The translations under genes and the position numbers were made by a program. From NCBI GenBank assembly GCA_023313575.1, contig JAJTTP010000021.1, positions 558,001 through 622,000 on the forward strand: a stretch of 64,000 nt of DNA, read 5' to 3'. The DNA comes from Eutypella sp. D-1 (Eukaryota > Ascomycota > Sordariomycetes > Xylariales > Diatrypaceae). The notes under the pieces are model-generated. The model saw only the letters and a program-made list of their open reading frames with translations, was not told the origin of the DNA and searched no databases. Shown one piece after another: positions 44,729 to 56,000 of this stretch; the stretch's first letter is position 1, and each line of letters begins with the position of its first letter.

Positions 44729-45886
44729 TTATCGCACGGGTACGCTGGTGCCGAACATACGGCCCCACACGCCCCGCCCAGTCTTGACACGCTTCGCCTT
44801 GGTACTGCCCTCCTGGAGCTCGCGAAGATCCTCGGTGCTGATCTCGTAAGGTAAGTACTGCTTGGCATTCTGCCGCAGGTGGTACCGCTCCCTCTCGGTC
44901 TTGGCGTAGTAGTTTCCCCTGACTGCGGCAGCGGCGGGCTGTGGCATCTCAAGCACAATCTCCACCGGCGACTCTTGCAGTGAGCCATCGGTGGCGTAGA
45001 CGTTGTAGTATGGGTCATCGGCTGGGTCGGAGATCGGGGTCGACGAGCGCGACTGCTGTCGCGAGCACGTCGAGGACGCGTACGAGCTGCCTGATGAACT
45101 GTACGCAAGACCCGGAGGCGTTGAAATGTTGTCGTACACCATGCGCACGCCATCCCGGGGAGGCGATGGCTGCCGGGTCGCCGAGCTTGCGCGTGATGAT
45201 GGTGGCGTGGGGTACTGCGTCGCAGCCCAGGCTTCGGCCTCCCGTTGCCTGCGGAGGTGCTCCTTCCGCTGCATACGACGGGCATATTTGAGTTGGATGT
45301 CGTCGCGGATGGGGGCCAAGAAAGGGTCGAGCTCCCGATGCAGGTCCTCCTCGGTGATTCTAAGTTGCCAGTCGAGCAGAAACAGTAGCTGCTTCTCCAT
45401 GAGGTTGACCTCTGTCTGACTGAAACCGAAGCCAAACCCATCGCAGTTCAGGTTACTATAGGCCGCCCAGTGCTTGTTCTTGGGCGAGCTGTCGTTGAGG
45501 TACTTGGCGGCAAGGATCAAGGCAGCCAGAAATATGCGATGGGTCGTGCACCGAAGGCCCTTGGCCGCGGGTTGTAGCCTTGACTTCAGCCTGCCTAGGT
45601 AGACTAGACTGGACATTAGGGTGGGGACCTGTACATTCGACGAGACGACGAGCTTCGAGATAAAATCCTCTAGAGATGGTAGACCGGCGCTATCACACCG
45701 CACAGCTTTCGGCGAGGGGGTGTTGTTACGGGCTGGCGGCGGCATCATATTTGGGTCGCACTGGATCACATCACGTGCCGCCTGGGCGAGGTATACGATC
45801 ATGTCTCGACTGACAGGCATGAAGATGAACCGTTCGAGGGCGGCAGCGTTGAGCTCGGCCATGGATAACCTTGATATCGCAGACAT
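44729..45886 (-). CDS. Pcl-type cyclin
   Basis: A cyclin of the PHO80/Pcl1 class, partner of Pho85-type kinases in yeast and of related kinases in filamentous fungi, with roles in G1, morphogenesis or phosphate sensing. An intronless 385-residue protein starting MSAISRLSMAELNAAALERF. The cyclin box spans about 68-178 and includes LEDFISKLVVSSNVQVPTLM, LVYLGRLKSR, then HRIFLAALILAAKYLND and FGFSQTEVNLMEKQLLFLLD, the characteristic Pcl pattern. The C-terminal half is Ser/Thr/Pro-rich with SP/TP sites and is presumably regulatory; it ends GVWGRMFGTSVPVR. No partner gene of the Pho85 class is in the window; the Cdk1 gene 13 kb away is a PSTAIRE kinase and not the expected partner. Confidence 0.9.
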   Translation of the reverse strand: MSAISRLSMAELNAAALERFIFMPVSRDMIVYLAQAARDVIQCDPNMMPPPARNNTPSPKAVRCDSAGLPSLEDFISKLVVSSNVQVPTLMSSLVYLGRLKSRLQPAAKGLRCTTHRIFLAALILAAKYLNDSSPKNKHWAAYSNLNCDGFGFGFSQTEVNLMEKQLLFLLDWQLRITEEDLHRELDPFLAPIRDDIQLKYARRMQRKEHLRRQREAEAWAATQYPTPPSSRASSATRQPSPPRDGVRMVYDNISTPPGLAYSSSGSSYASSTCSRQQSRSSTPISDPADDPYYNVYATDGSLQESPVEIVLEMPQPAAAAVRGNYYAKTERERYHLRQNAKQYLPYEISTEDLRELQEGSTKAKRVKTGRGVWGRMFGTSVPVR

Positions 45887-48800
45887 CTTGAAAGACTCTA
45901 TAGTTGGGTGTTATTATGGTATTTCAAGCTGAAATGCCCCGAGGGTGTATAGAATCTCAAGGGATATGAGAATCTAGAAAGGTGGTCAAGTCCTTGAAGG
46001 GAACGAATGTGATGGGATGAGCTGTTGGTATTATATTAGCCCAACATGCAGTAATGGGAGTGGGTAGTGTGCGTTGTATCGGGTAATAGTAAGACGAGAG
46101 GTACTTCGTAGGAGTAGTCATGCGTGTGAGTGATAGTGTGGTTAACGTTTAAGTTGCCTGTATCATGTGCATCGCAGTGCGGAGATTATCCATAGTTGTT
46201 CATGTGGAGAACTACGCAGCGCAAAGCATATGCATATATGCCAGGAGACTTAAGGGACCAGCTGGGATGGGAAGGAGAAAACGGGGGTGAAAGGGGTTTT
46301 AGAAAAGAGAACTGATTACCTACATATAAAAAAAATAGAACAGGACAAAAAAGGTCGAAAATACCGGATACCGACTCGGCCGCAATATGTCGTGTTGATT
46401 TTACTTGACGCCTCAGGGTGTCGTAATGAGTGTGGTGACGCGAGTCTCACTTCGAGGCTGAGCCCGAATGTGCTTTGCACTTATTCCAAAAGAAGCGCCT
46501 GGCCTTGGCTGGAAGTGCGCCTGATATGTCCCCTAAAGGTGGCAGGTAATAGTGGGCGTTAGGTGTCCACTATGCCAATACACAGAAGTACGCCAGTATG
46601 GTACGTACAGGTATGTATTGTACAAGGGTTTGGGGGTTCCCGCTGTAGGGTGCAGCAGGGGGGTGTTAGGTTGACAGGGGGTTTACTTTGATGGTGGTCC
46701 TAGTGGTCCTGGGTGGTCCCCTGTACAAGTCAAGTGGTCGAAGTGGCCGGTTTGGGCTGTCTGGTCGGTTTTGCCGGCAGGGGTCTCAGTTGACCAACTT
46801 CTAAACTAGTTGTGCTGCGTTGCGTTGCGTTGCAGTGCGTGTGCCTTGTGCCGACTGAGTGGATACTACCCAGTATTCTCCTTGCCGGCCTTGCTTCGGT
46901 GATCGGAACTTGTAAACGACAGGTGGTATAGTTGCCTTCCGTCCGCGGAAGCAGTTGACGTCGTTTCTCCACTGCTATAAGTGCAGAGTTGCTGAAAAGA
47001 ACAAGTACGAGATGAGTTGGTGGGATAGGCTCTATGCCAAGAAAAACTACCGGATTGAGGCAAATGCTGCGCTGCGCAACTCACGATGTGGCTTGACTTC
47101 TTTTTTCGGCAAGTGGTTGAAGTCTCCTGTCGTAAGCCAGATGATTCCAGGGGATGCAGTAACGGAAAAGAAAGCGTGAGAATCTAAAAAGCGTAATAGC
47201 GATCGTATTTGGCTTTTTAAGTGAAATTATAGAGGTTAACGCTGCCTGCGACCAAGTGGCAACTGGTATAGTGCAGAGTCGGCCGGTCCTGGTAGGCCGG
47301 CGGTAAATGAAACTTGAGAATAGGCGCCTGGGATCTTCGCCTATATTAAGCAATACAGTAGCGAGAGTGGTTCCCGAACCAGCGGAAGAGAGAATAACGA
47401 TAAAAATTCGCACGAAGATTAGCAGCGATGATGTCAAAGAAGCGAGAAGGACCTATGAGTTCTGATGCATCTGTCGATCCGGTCGAATTTGTTCTGAATG
47501 AAGTCCGAAATCGGGTTTTGCGGATACTGTGTACTGCGGATAGTTGTAGTGCCCGAGATCAGCTGCCGTGACTCAGTGTATATACTTTAATTCCGCCGAA
47601 TCGCATATAACTGACGATGTTGATGATGATGAGAGTTGCAGACGGTCCCGTGCTAATTGCGGAACGGGCAAAATTAACGAGTGCGCTGCGTAATAGAAGG
47701 AACGGACGAGTCCCGTTGATCGTATAAAACGAAAGTTGCCACCTGTGCAGGATTTCTCTCCAAGATGCAATCTGCGTGGAGATAAGAGGGAAGTGTTGAT
47801 CAATGAGGGAGGCAGGATCCTATTGTATATAGGGGAGGGTAGGGTGCAAATACTACAGCGACCTCTTTTTGAGTGAGTGGAAGAGCTGATGCTTTTTAGA
47901 AAGTGTTTCGTTACACCCCCTACAACGGCGAATAACAAGTCGTTGGTTGGCTGGCTTTGAATCAAGCGTAGCTGTTGGAAGTAGCGCGTGACTAATGACA
48001 AGGTCGTTTGTTGTGCGTTCCCCAACACCAGCTGAGAGTAACACCTGCTATATATCCCGGCCAAATAAGCCGATGGCTAAGAGAAAGAAATAAGAGATCG
48101 TATAACCCTGGCTGCGACTTAACCAACTAGGCAGTGGTCTGGTATTGGCAGGGAAAGAAAATAGAAAAATGAATGCAGAAGCAGATATGCGGTGGAATTA
48201 TTTGTTCGCCTGGTGGGATTTTTTTCAGACTAGCCAGAGTCTTCTATCGATCGTCACGTCGTACTATTTCGTGGGGTAAAGGGGGGGTTGGCAAGTTGGA
48301 TGGATAGTGTCGGTGTGGCGAGCAAAGGATGATTAGACGGTTCACGTTAGACAGTAGACTCCGCTTCTCGTCACTATTGCTACAAGAGATCCCTTCGATA
48401 CGGGAAGCTCATTCCAAGCGGATCTTTAGATTGTTCGTGGATCTGTGATTGTTGTTCAGGACAAGCCATGGAAGGGGGATGGTCATGAACAGGAGGGATC
48501 ATGGAAGGGAGTATATAGGGATCATATATATCTATCATTTACACCTCCTTCTTTACGGTCTCCCGTGCAGCCGCCGCCTAAGACAATTGGGTACAAGCAT
48601 CGACAACTTTGTACTCTTTTTTCTTAGGTACCCATGTTACTAGCTGATGTTTCCAGGCACGTTTAAGCCTACTCGCTGTAGACGTATACTATATTTGATA
48701 GCCGTCCAGAGACCAGAGATCGGAAACCAGAGACTAGTTTGTAATCCTACTTGCCTATTAACCCCCGGGCGCCAGACACATTAACGCCGCTGAGAGCGAT

Positions 48801-49095
48801 GAAGTCGCCGCACTCTGAATGGCTGAGATCGCGCATTTCATCCAAGCCGCTCATTACCCGCCGCATAATCCCTTTGATGGATGATTATGTATGGCTATGT
48901 ATGGCATCCGGGCTGGAAGTCTCGACGCCCATTCATAGGGTATGAGTGGTCCAGAGGCATCAGGACTTGAAACAAGCGACAATGAGTGGGGGAGGGGCTT
49001 AACTGGTTCGCTCGTTGGCTCATCGGCTCGTTTGGGGGCTGCACTACTACCAGTCGGCCATTGTCGGGACCCTGTAAGAGAAAGAAAAGTCGGAC

Positions 49096-49140
49096 GCTGG
49101 CTGGTTGGTTGGCTGGCTGGCTGGGCTGGGCTGGGCCAAG
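49096..49140. repeat. CTGG/TTGG/CTGGG imperfect repeat
   Basis: A GGCTGG/GGTTGG tetramer series passing into GGGCT pentamers. It is similar in reverse complement to the CCAG repeat near 8541. Confidence 0.75.
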
Positions 49141-50010
49141 AAGAGGAGTTTTTAGTACTTGTGAATCCTGACCTAGTGGCATTCACACAGGAGGCTAGCG
49201 GCAGCCAGCTCATCCACACTTGCCCACACTTTTTACCAATCAGCGCCTGACAACAATAATAATAGCACCACAGAGAACCCACGAAGAAGAGTCTACGAAA
49301 CATCAACCTTCATTGGGAACTTAGGCAGTCCGGGCCGCGGGAAACCGGCAGCCAAGTAAATGCGGATGAGATGCTTGTTCGTTCATGAGAGCTACAGCTG
49401 CGACTGCATACGTAGGTAGTTAGATATGTACGAAACCTGCCTCCTTGATCGTGAGTCAAAGGTGGCATCCTGATGAGTCTGAGTGAGGCCCTACGAATTC
49501 ACTGGTCGTCAGAAGGTAGTCAAGCATCCTCAACATGATGCGCTCTGTACTCCGTATCGTGCAGCTACATTGCGCCCATGCTAGCTGACTGGCAGATTGG
49601 CGAAGCGATTCAAGACATTGAAGAGTTACTCGTATCTTGTAATTATCTCGCCAAAAGACATGATTAACACAGACCGATCAATCAGCCGATGCTACCACAG
49701 AGACGCCCCCCACATTATACAATGGCCTTTGTTGTCGTGACACGCGGCATAGAAGAAGCAACCCCCATGCATCGTGCATAGATCGATAACTATGTAGTTA
49801 CGTGTGTTGATGGAGTCAAAACAAAGAAGATACCAAGTACCCTATTGGTTGTTGGTGCCCAATCCTGCATTTCTTTGACAATTTCTGCATGTACGGAAAA
49901 GGGGCGAATCTGTCCAATCGCAAGACTCGCTTCGCGATAAACATATCAACAATTCCTCAAGAAGATAGGATAGTGTATTTCAGCGGGCAGGTTGGATTGA
50001 CTGTATCGAA

Positions 50011-50047
50011 AAATGAAATGAAACGAAACGAAACGAAACGAAACGAA
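50011..50047. repeat. AAACG/AAATG pentanucleotide repeat
   Basis: Seven consecutive pentamers, two AAATG followed by five AAACG, plus a partial unit; directly visible. It is not within a recognised gene. Confidence 0.9.
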
Positions 50048-53000
50048 GGGCCTAGGACTTCTAAGCCTCTTTCGCATCCCACAGGGTCCCATCGCCTCGG
50101 GCCATGCCATCGCCGAGAAGTCATCCACATATCATATCTCATACCAGGCGCATAGCACTTCATTTCACATTTTAGCCAAGCCGTCCACAATGATATCTGG
50201 ATTGCTCCCAAAGCGGCCATGGTAGCGGCCCAGATCATCAGCCACTTCAACCCCTCATGAAAAGCTGGGTCTCCCGCAGCACCCCAGGGCGCCATGAGCA
50301 CTCAGAGGCGTCCGGACCTTGCATCTTAAGGCCCCCTTACTTCGACGTTCAGAGTGATGAGCAGCAGATCGTGACGTCGGAGCACAACAGAATGTCCCCG
50401 ACTGCCTATGCAGGGACCAGATGCGGCCGGCGGGTACGGCAGAACACAACACCAATTATACAAGTATAGACGCCTACCTACCTACGCACGTAACTGTCAA
50501 ACTACGGCCAGAATATGCTTTTCGAAGCTTCCGGATTGGGAAGGGGGAGAGACATTTATTATAGAGGTGGCGTTTCAGGTTTCGTCCTACGTAGTGGTTG
50601 CTGGTAACCTGGCCTTTTTTGGCGCCTCTCCCAACGCCCCAGTCAAAGTAGGCACCTAAGGCATAGGTTACGGAACTTGGCAACCTACCAATAAAGTTTG
50701 TGTGGTAATAATTTATCTTATCATCTCCCCGATTACTAGTTCCATCGAAGATCTTTCGTAGATCTATACGAATCAAACCCCTGCCTGGGACTGGAATGGG
50801 GAAGCGGTCAACCTCTCAGCCCCCCTCCCCTCTTGCTCTCACCTTGCTTCCACCAGTTCACCTTGATAAAATGCCAAGATGCTACATTCCAACCGGGATA
50901 CAGTGCCAGGATCAAGGGTCACTCAAGGGAACCATGGCAGCGTGGGGCTTCCTATACTCCTCTCCAGCCTCTCCCCTCCAAAGACCCGTAGTATCCACAA
51001 GGCCATCTTACCAAGTAACCCACAAACAATGAATCGCATTACGTTGTGAACTTGTTCTGTTATAGCATGATGCACTTACGAAGTGTCCCGCAAATTCTTT
51101 GTAGGTGAGGGGTTGCTCACTTGATTTGCCTCAACATGTTGGTTGTCCAATCCGTCTACCTATTGTGCGTTGAAAGTTTCTGACTGTTTTCTTTATTTTC
51201 TCATTCATTCATATCCAATCCTGCAACGTCGCGGTATATTTTCCAGCTGCATGCGGAATGTCACGTCGATTTTACCAGGAAGGCCGATCCTGACCCTGGC
51301 TGTCCGAGGTCCTTCCTAGAGCCTCACCGTTCGTCAGCGGTCCCACAGTTCAGCGGGTTGCGGGACCGACTTAGTTGTGATCACACTTGGTACGAAATCG
51401 AACCCGCACTGATATCTTTTACCCAGTAGTAGTAGCTGGAGATACGCCACATAAAATAAGATAAATTATTTACACGAATCAACGAATACATTTTATCTGA
51501 GATAGTAAGGCGAATAGACGCCCGGCAAAGGTGACAAAAAGAAACAATAACGAAAATTTCACAGGGAACTCGGGCACTTAATTGTCCTAAAACACTCCCC
51601 CTAAACAGCTTCCGCTTGAGGTGTAGTAAGAAAGCTGAGGCGGAGAATGGCATAATAGCTTGTAGGGAATAGTCAAATTAGCGAGTGATGATTTGCTCAC
51701 CGCCTTGCCCGTCTCTGCTGAATCTGCTGATGATTCTGCCTAGTCGATCGTGTCCTTGCATATACGCCAAGGGTTGAAAAACGACACAAAGATTCCGAGA
51801 AGGGCTCACGATTCTCTTGGTGAGAAAAAGATCTAGTCTATCGATATTTTCCTCCGTCTTCCTCACCCCAAGGTGGTGGGATGGAGTGCCTAGTACTTGC
51901 CGAATGCGGCACCGCCCTTGTCCGTCCGTCGGAGATATTCCGTCGGCGACCGGCTCCGGAGGTTACGATTGGCCAGCCCATCCTGGAACGAAACATCCGT
52001 CGCGGACCTATCAGATCCGACGATGAGGCACTTCTCTATGTGTATGAGAGAATCAAGTTTTATCACTGTGGCTGAGGTCCATTCTTTCCAAGTTTGCCCG
52101 TTGAACGTCTTACATCCCATACCTGCATGTTATTGTACTTGCGCTCTGTCACTTGCCCCCGGCCTTATCCTGAGGCCAAGGAACTAAGCTTACGGGTCGA
52201 CAACTGAAAATGGCCTCAGAGGCCTCGTAGTGGAAGAGACAAGGTCAATTCCGTATGGGGAAGACGTAAATAAACAAACAGGTAAACGAAACATAGGCCG
52301 CTTTCGTTTCATTCTGCGATGCACGGAAACGTGGCCGAGTGCAACCTTCATGTGACGTGATGCTATGCTTCTGTTTCTCTATTTTCTGTATTATTTCTTT
52401 TTCCGCCTTACCACCATCATCATCGGCGGCCAGAATAGAAAAAGCCTTCCTTCAATAGCTGCATGACTACGATGCACAACAGTATTTGCAGGTTTTCTGC
52501 AGCCTGCAGACACACAGCGGGCATAGATGACGGAATGAATGCCTGCATTGGGGAAAAGAATGCCTACGATGGGTGTCGCGCGATCCGAAATTGGGGAAAT
52601 CAGAAGGATCATTGGCCTCGAGGCTCTCGACAGAAGGGTTGAATGACCCCTCCCCCACACCTCTAAACCGAACCCCAAGACTTGCCCGCCCTCCCACAAC
52701 TTGCAGCCACTCCAGGGCGTTCCGCGATCTACGCCGAAAATTTCCCAATGTGGGCCATATGACTGCCGCCGAACTGTGGCTTGGACTCTCCGATGTCTCG
52801 CTCTTCTCCGCATTTTCCGGCTGACATTCGACACCCTCCTACGCCCTACCAACTAGTCAGGAGTCTGGGCTGCACGCCTCCCGCTGTCAAATGCAATCGA
52901 AGCCAAGAAGCAGGATTGTATTCCCTCCCCAAAGTCAACCGGAGACAATGTCACGACGTATCCATACTGAGGACGATGTGACCCATCCCTCCATGCATGC

Positions 53001-56000
53001 TTTTTATAAGGGCTACCCACCAGCTTCTCCCACTCACCCAGCTAAATCCATATGCCATTACTTTGACGTATCACCGTGAACCATTGTTACGTAGCATGTA
53101 ACCATGTGTTTTAATTGCCGCGATCAACCTCGTGTGAAGACTGCCATATCTATAGACAGACAGTAGACGGTGCATGCGACGAGGCCTTTTCGGTCCGCAC
53201 TTACACGTATGTAAAGCAGCTAAGAGGCACGTAAGCAAAGGTGACAGAATGCATCTTTCACTCTTTGCACCAATCAGGTAGCTATACGATATAATACATA
53301 ATCAGTAGCTAAGCAATTCGGGGGATATTTCTTGCAGATCACTGAGCTCCTATCAGGTCTATACAGCTCTCACTTCCTCCCTCACCCCCTTTTCCGGTTT
53401 ATGCATTACGTAAGTAAGGCCTGCCCAGTCCTCCGCTGGCATGTCGTTGTTTAATGGGGGGCGGGGTCGGGGAGGGCGGCGTCAGTCAGGGCAGACCAAC
53501 CCAGAACTGCTGCTGTACCTAGGTAAGGCTCACGACCGAGTCCACCAATCTGGTAACCACCCCCGGCCAGAGGCCGGCTGGATACGCCGAGAAGTCTGAG
53601 ACATGCATAGCAAGAGAAACGCCGTGGCCGAAAGTTAAAATTGTCATGAACCGCGATGCTGATCATCGCCAGTAAACTTCCTTCCTACCTATCTGCTACG
53701 TAGTATGAGATATGGTGGGTGCCATCGGGACCCGAATGGCATCGTGAATCCATTAGTACCGCAGATCTCCCGTTGAGCGTTACCTTTGAGGCTAACAGTG
53801 TCCAACGGCTCGGTGCTTTTCTCCCATCGTTTCGAGGCTAGCATCATGTTTTCGGCCAGTAAATTTCTCTCCGCCAATGCGGGCCTCGATTGAATGGGGC
53901 GCACACACATTACATGCGCAGCCATCCGAGCCGGGAGACCGGGGTTGAGTTGGGGCCTCGACACAGCTACCGCCGCCCTGTCTCCATTGTATTACACGCA
54001 CATATTCTGCAGACCCCTTAAATTCCACGATATAGGAGAGCGAAAGAAGCGGCTAGGAGCTCAGTACGTAATACTGCCATAATTCTTCAGTACGCGATAA
54101 TCTCCCTGCTGCAAGCGCCCTGTGTTCCTGCGGGCATGCAGGTAAGCGAAGTAGTTCGGCGTTTGGTGATTGAAGAAACAACTGGATGAGTACATAGTCA
54201 GAGGCGGTCGCGACTAATCCTCAGTAACCGCCCGCCACCGCCAAATATGTAGGCATGCAGACTAGCATTGCCGATATTAGTAAACATTGGCGCGGGGAAG
54301 GGTCCAAGCGCGGCGCTCTAGATGGCGCGACGAGCATGGAAGCTTCTGAGAATAGAAGTGTAGGCGCCGGATCTTCTAGTAGCCGCCGAACGTCAGGGTA
54401 CTAGGTATCTAAGCGCGCTTCTTCCGTCTCATTTCCCACGGCAGTAGCCGTGGCGCCACAGCTTCGTACGTGACCTAGAACATAGGTGCCCTTTGCGTAG
54501 CAACATTGATCCCCCCCCTTGGGCGGTTGATAGACCAATTGAAGGATTGCGTGCGGCTAGATGCTCTTCCGCTGCACCCTGGAGTAGCGCCCCCCGGAAG
54601 GATCAAGGAAGCGACTAGGCAGGTGGCTATGTATCGCTTGTCTTGGCCCCCGTCACTATATACATGCAAATTACCTAAGTACCCTACTATTCCACCTACT
54701 CCGTACGCAGATCTGCGCGCCATCACTGTCGGCGCCATGCCGGAAGGAAGAACGGGGAGAAGCGCTTTCATATTTACAGCCCCTAAACACCGAGACACAC
54801 ACCCCGCCGCGTCGGTAACCCCGTAGAGAGTGGGGTGATGGGGGTGACGGTGGTCCGTCCAGGATCCGCAGGGTTGGCTCCAGAAGGAATGCGCCGTTCG
54901 TTCGTCTTGCCGATAGTATACTCCGTAAGCCTAGTCAACTACCTCATACAGTACAACCAACTATATGTAACTCTTACTAACTACTATCGATATGCAATAT
55001 CCCGTTCAAACTCACCTATTTGACGGCTCTTTTTGTTTTCGGTGATATTTGTGAGTGGTCCTCTATTTATGTCATCCTGCAATTTCTCGAGATCAACCAG
55101 CGCCGACGAGAATAGAAACACTGAAGTAGTCACCGAGGCAGGTCAAGCTTAGTGTATAAACGGTTTTGGTTGTTGATTCTTAATCTTCTTTAGTGTGTTC
55201 TGGTAGAAGAAACATAGTAACCAACTTGTTCTGGAAGAAGATCGTCCAAACGGCGACCCCGAACTAGCTGAGGTGGGCGCTGTGGGGTTGGGAGCGAAAC
55301 CAAGCAACGTACCATGTTAAGTAACATGAATCTCATTCTTTTTCGGTTACGGGAACCGGGAAGTTTCACGATGATCGAATATGTAAGGTAGGTAGGCAAA
55401 GCTTCTTGCTTCTACTAGTGGTGACGTTTCGGGACTTCCCACTAGGTAGGTAGCTTAAGCTATGCCCGACCTGCCTGCTTCAGGGCTGACTGCTGCACAG
55501 ACAGACGCTGCCAGCTCTATCGTGAGATCGTGAAAATCGGGTCGTGTGCTCTCTGTGTATGTGTGTGTGGAGACGAGCCGAATCTTGGAAGACCTGCTAT
55601 AAGAAGGCTAGAAAGCAGATCGGGTCTGCCGGGCTAGCGGGGGACCCCTGCTTCGGCCCGTGGATCCCGTCGTCCGGCCTGCAGACTGCAGACCATAGCG
55701 GAGCTGCGTATACGAACCGACGATTGGGGGGGGGGGAGGGGGGGGTTGAAGATGGAGGCCGCCCCCTCCATGCGTGTAAACTTGATTACTACTCCTATAA
55801 CTCCAAACCATTACTACTAATGCTACTACGATTACATAGCACGGCCGCTCAAGATGCTTGGACTAGACACTAAGACCCAGCTCTAATGCCACTTTGACAC
55901 ACACCACCTTCGTCATCTTGCATCTCGAGTCCCCGGACCCTGAAAATTTCCTCCCTTCTCAGGCTATGTATGTACGATGAGGCCCCCATCAGGGGAGGGG

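Noticed and set aside
47081..48064. Minus-strand open frames of 118 and 163 codons
   Set aside because: No domain, unusual composition and no consistent splice sites; likely chance frames.
52391..52852. 153-codon minus-strand frame
   Set aside because: Basic, low-complexity, with overlapping frames on the other strand and no family resemblance.
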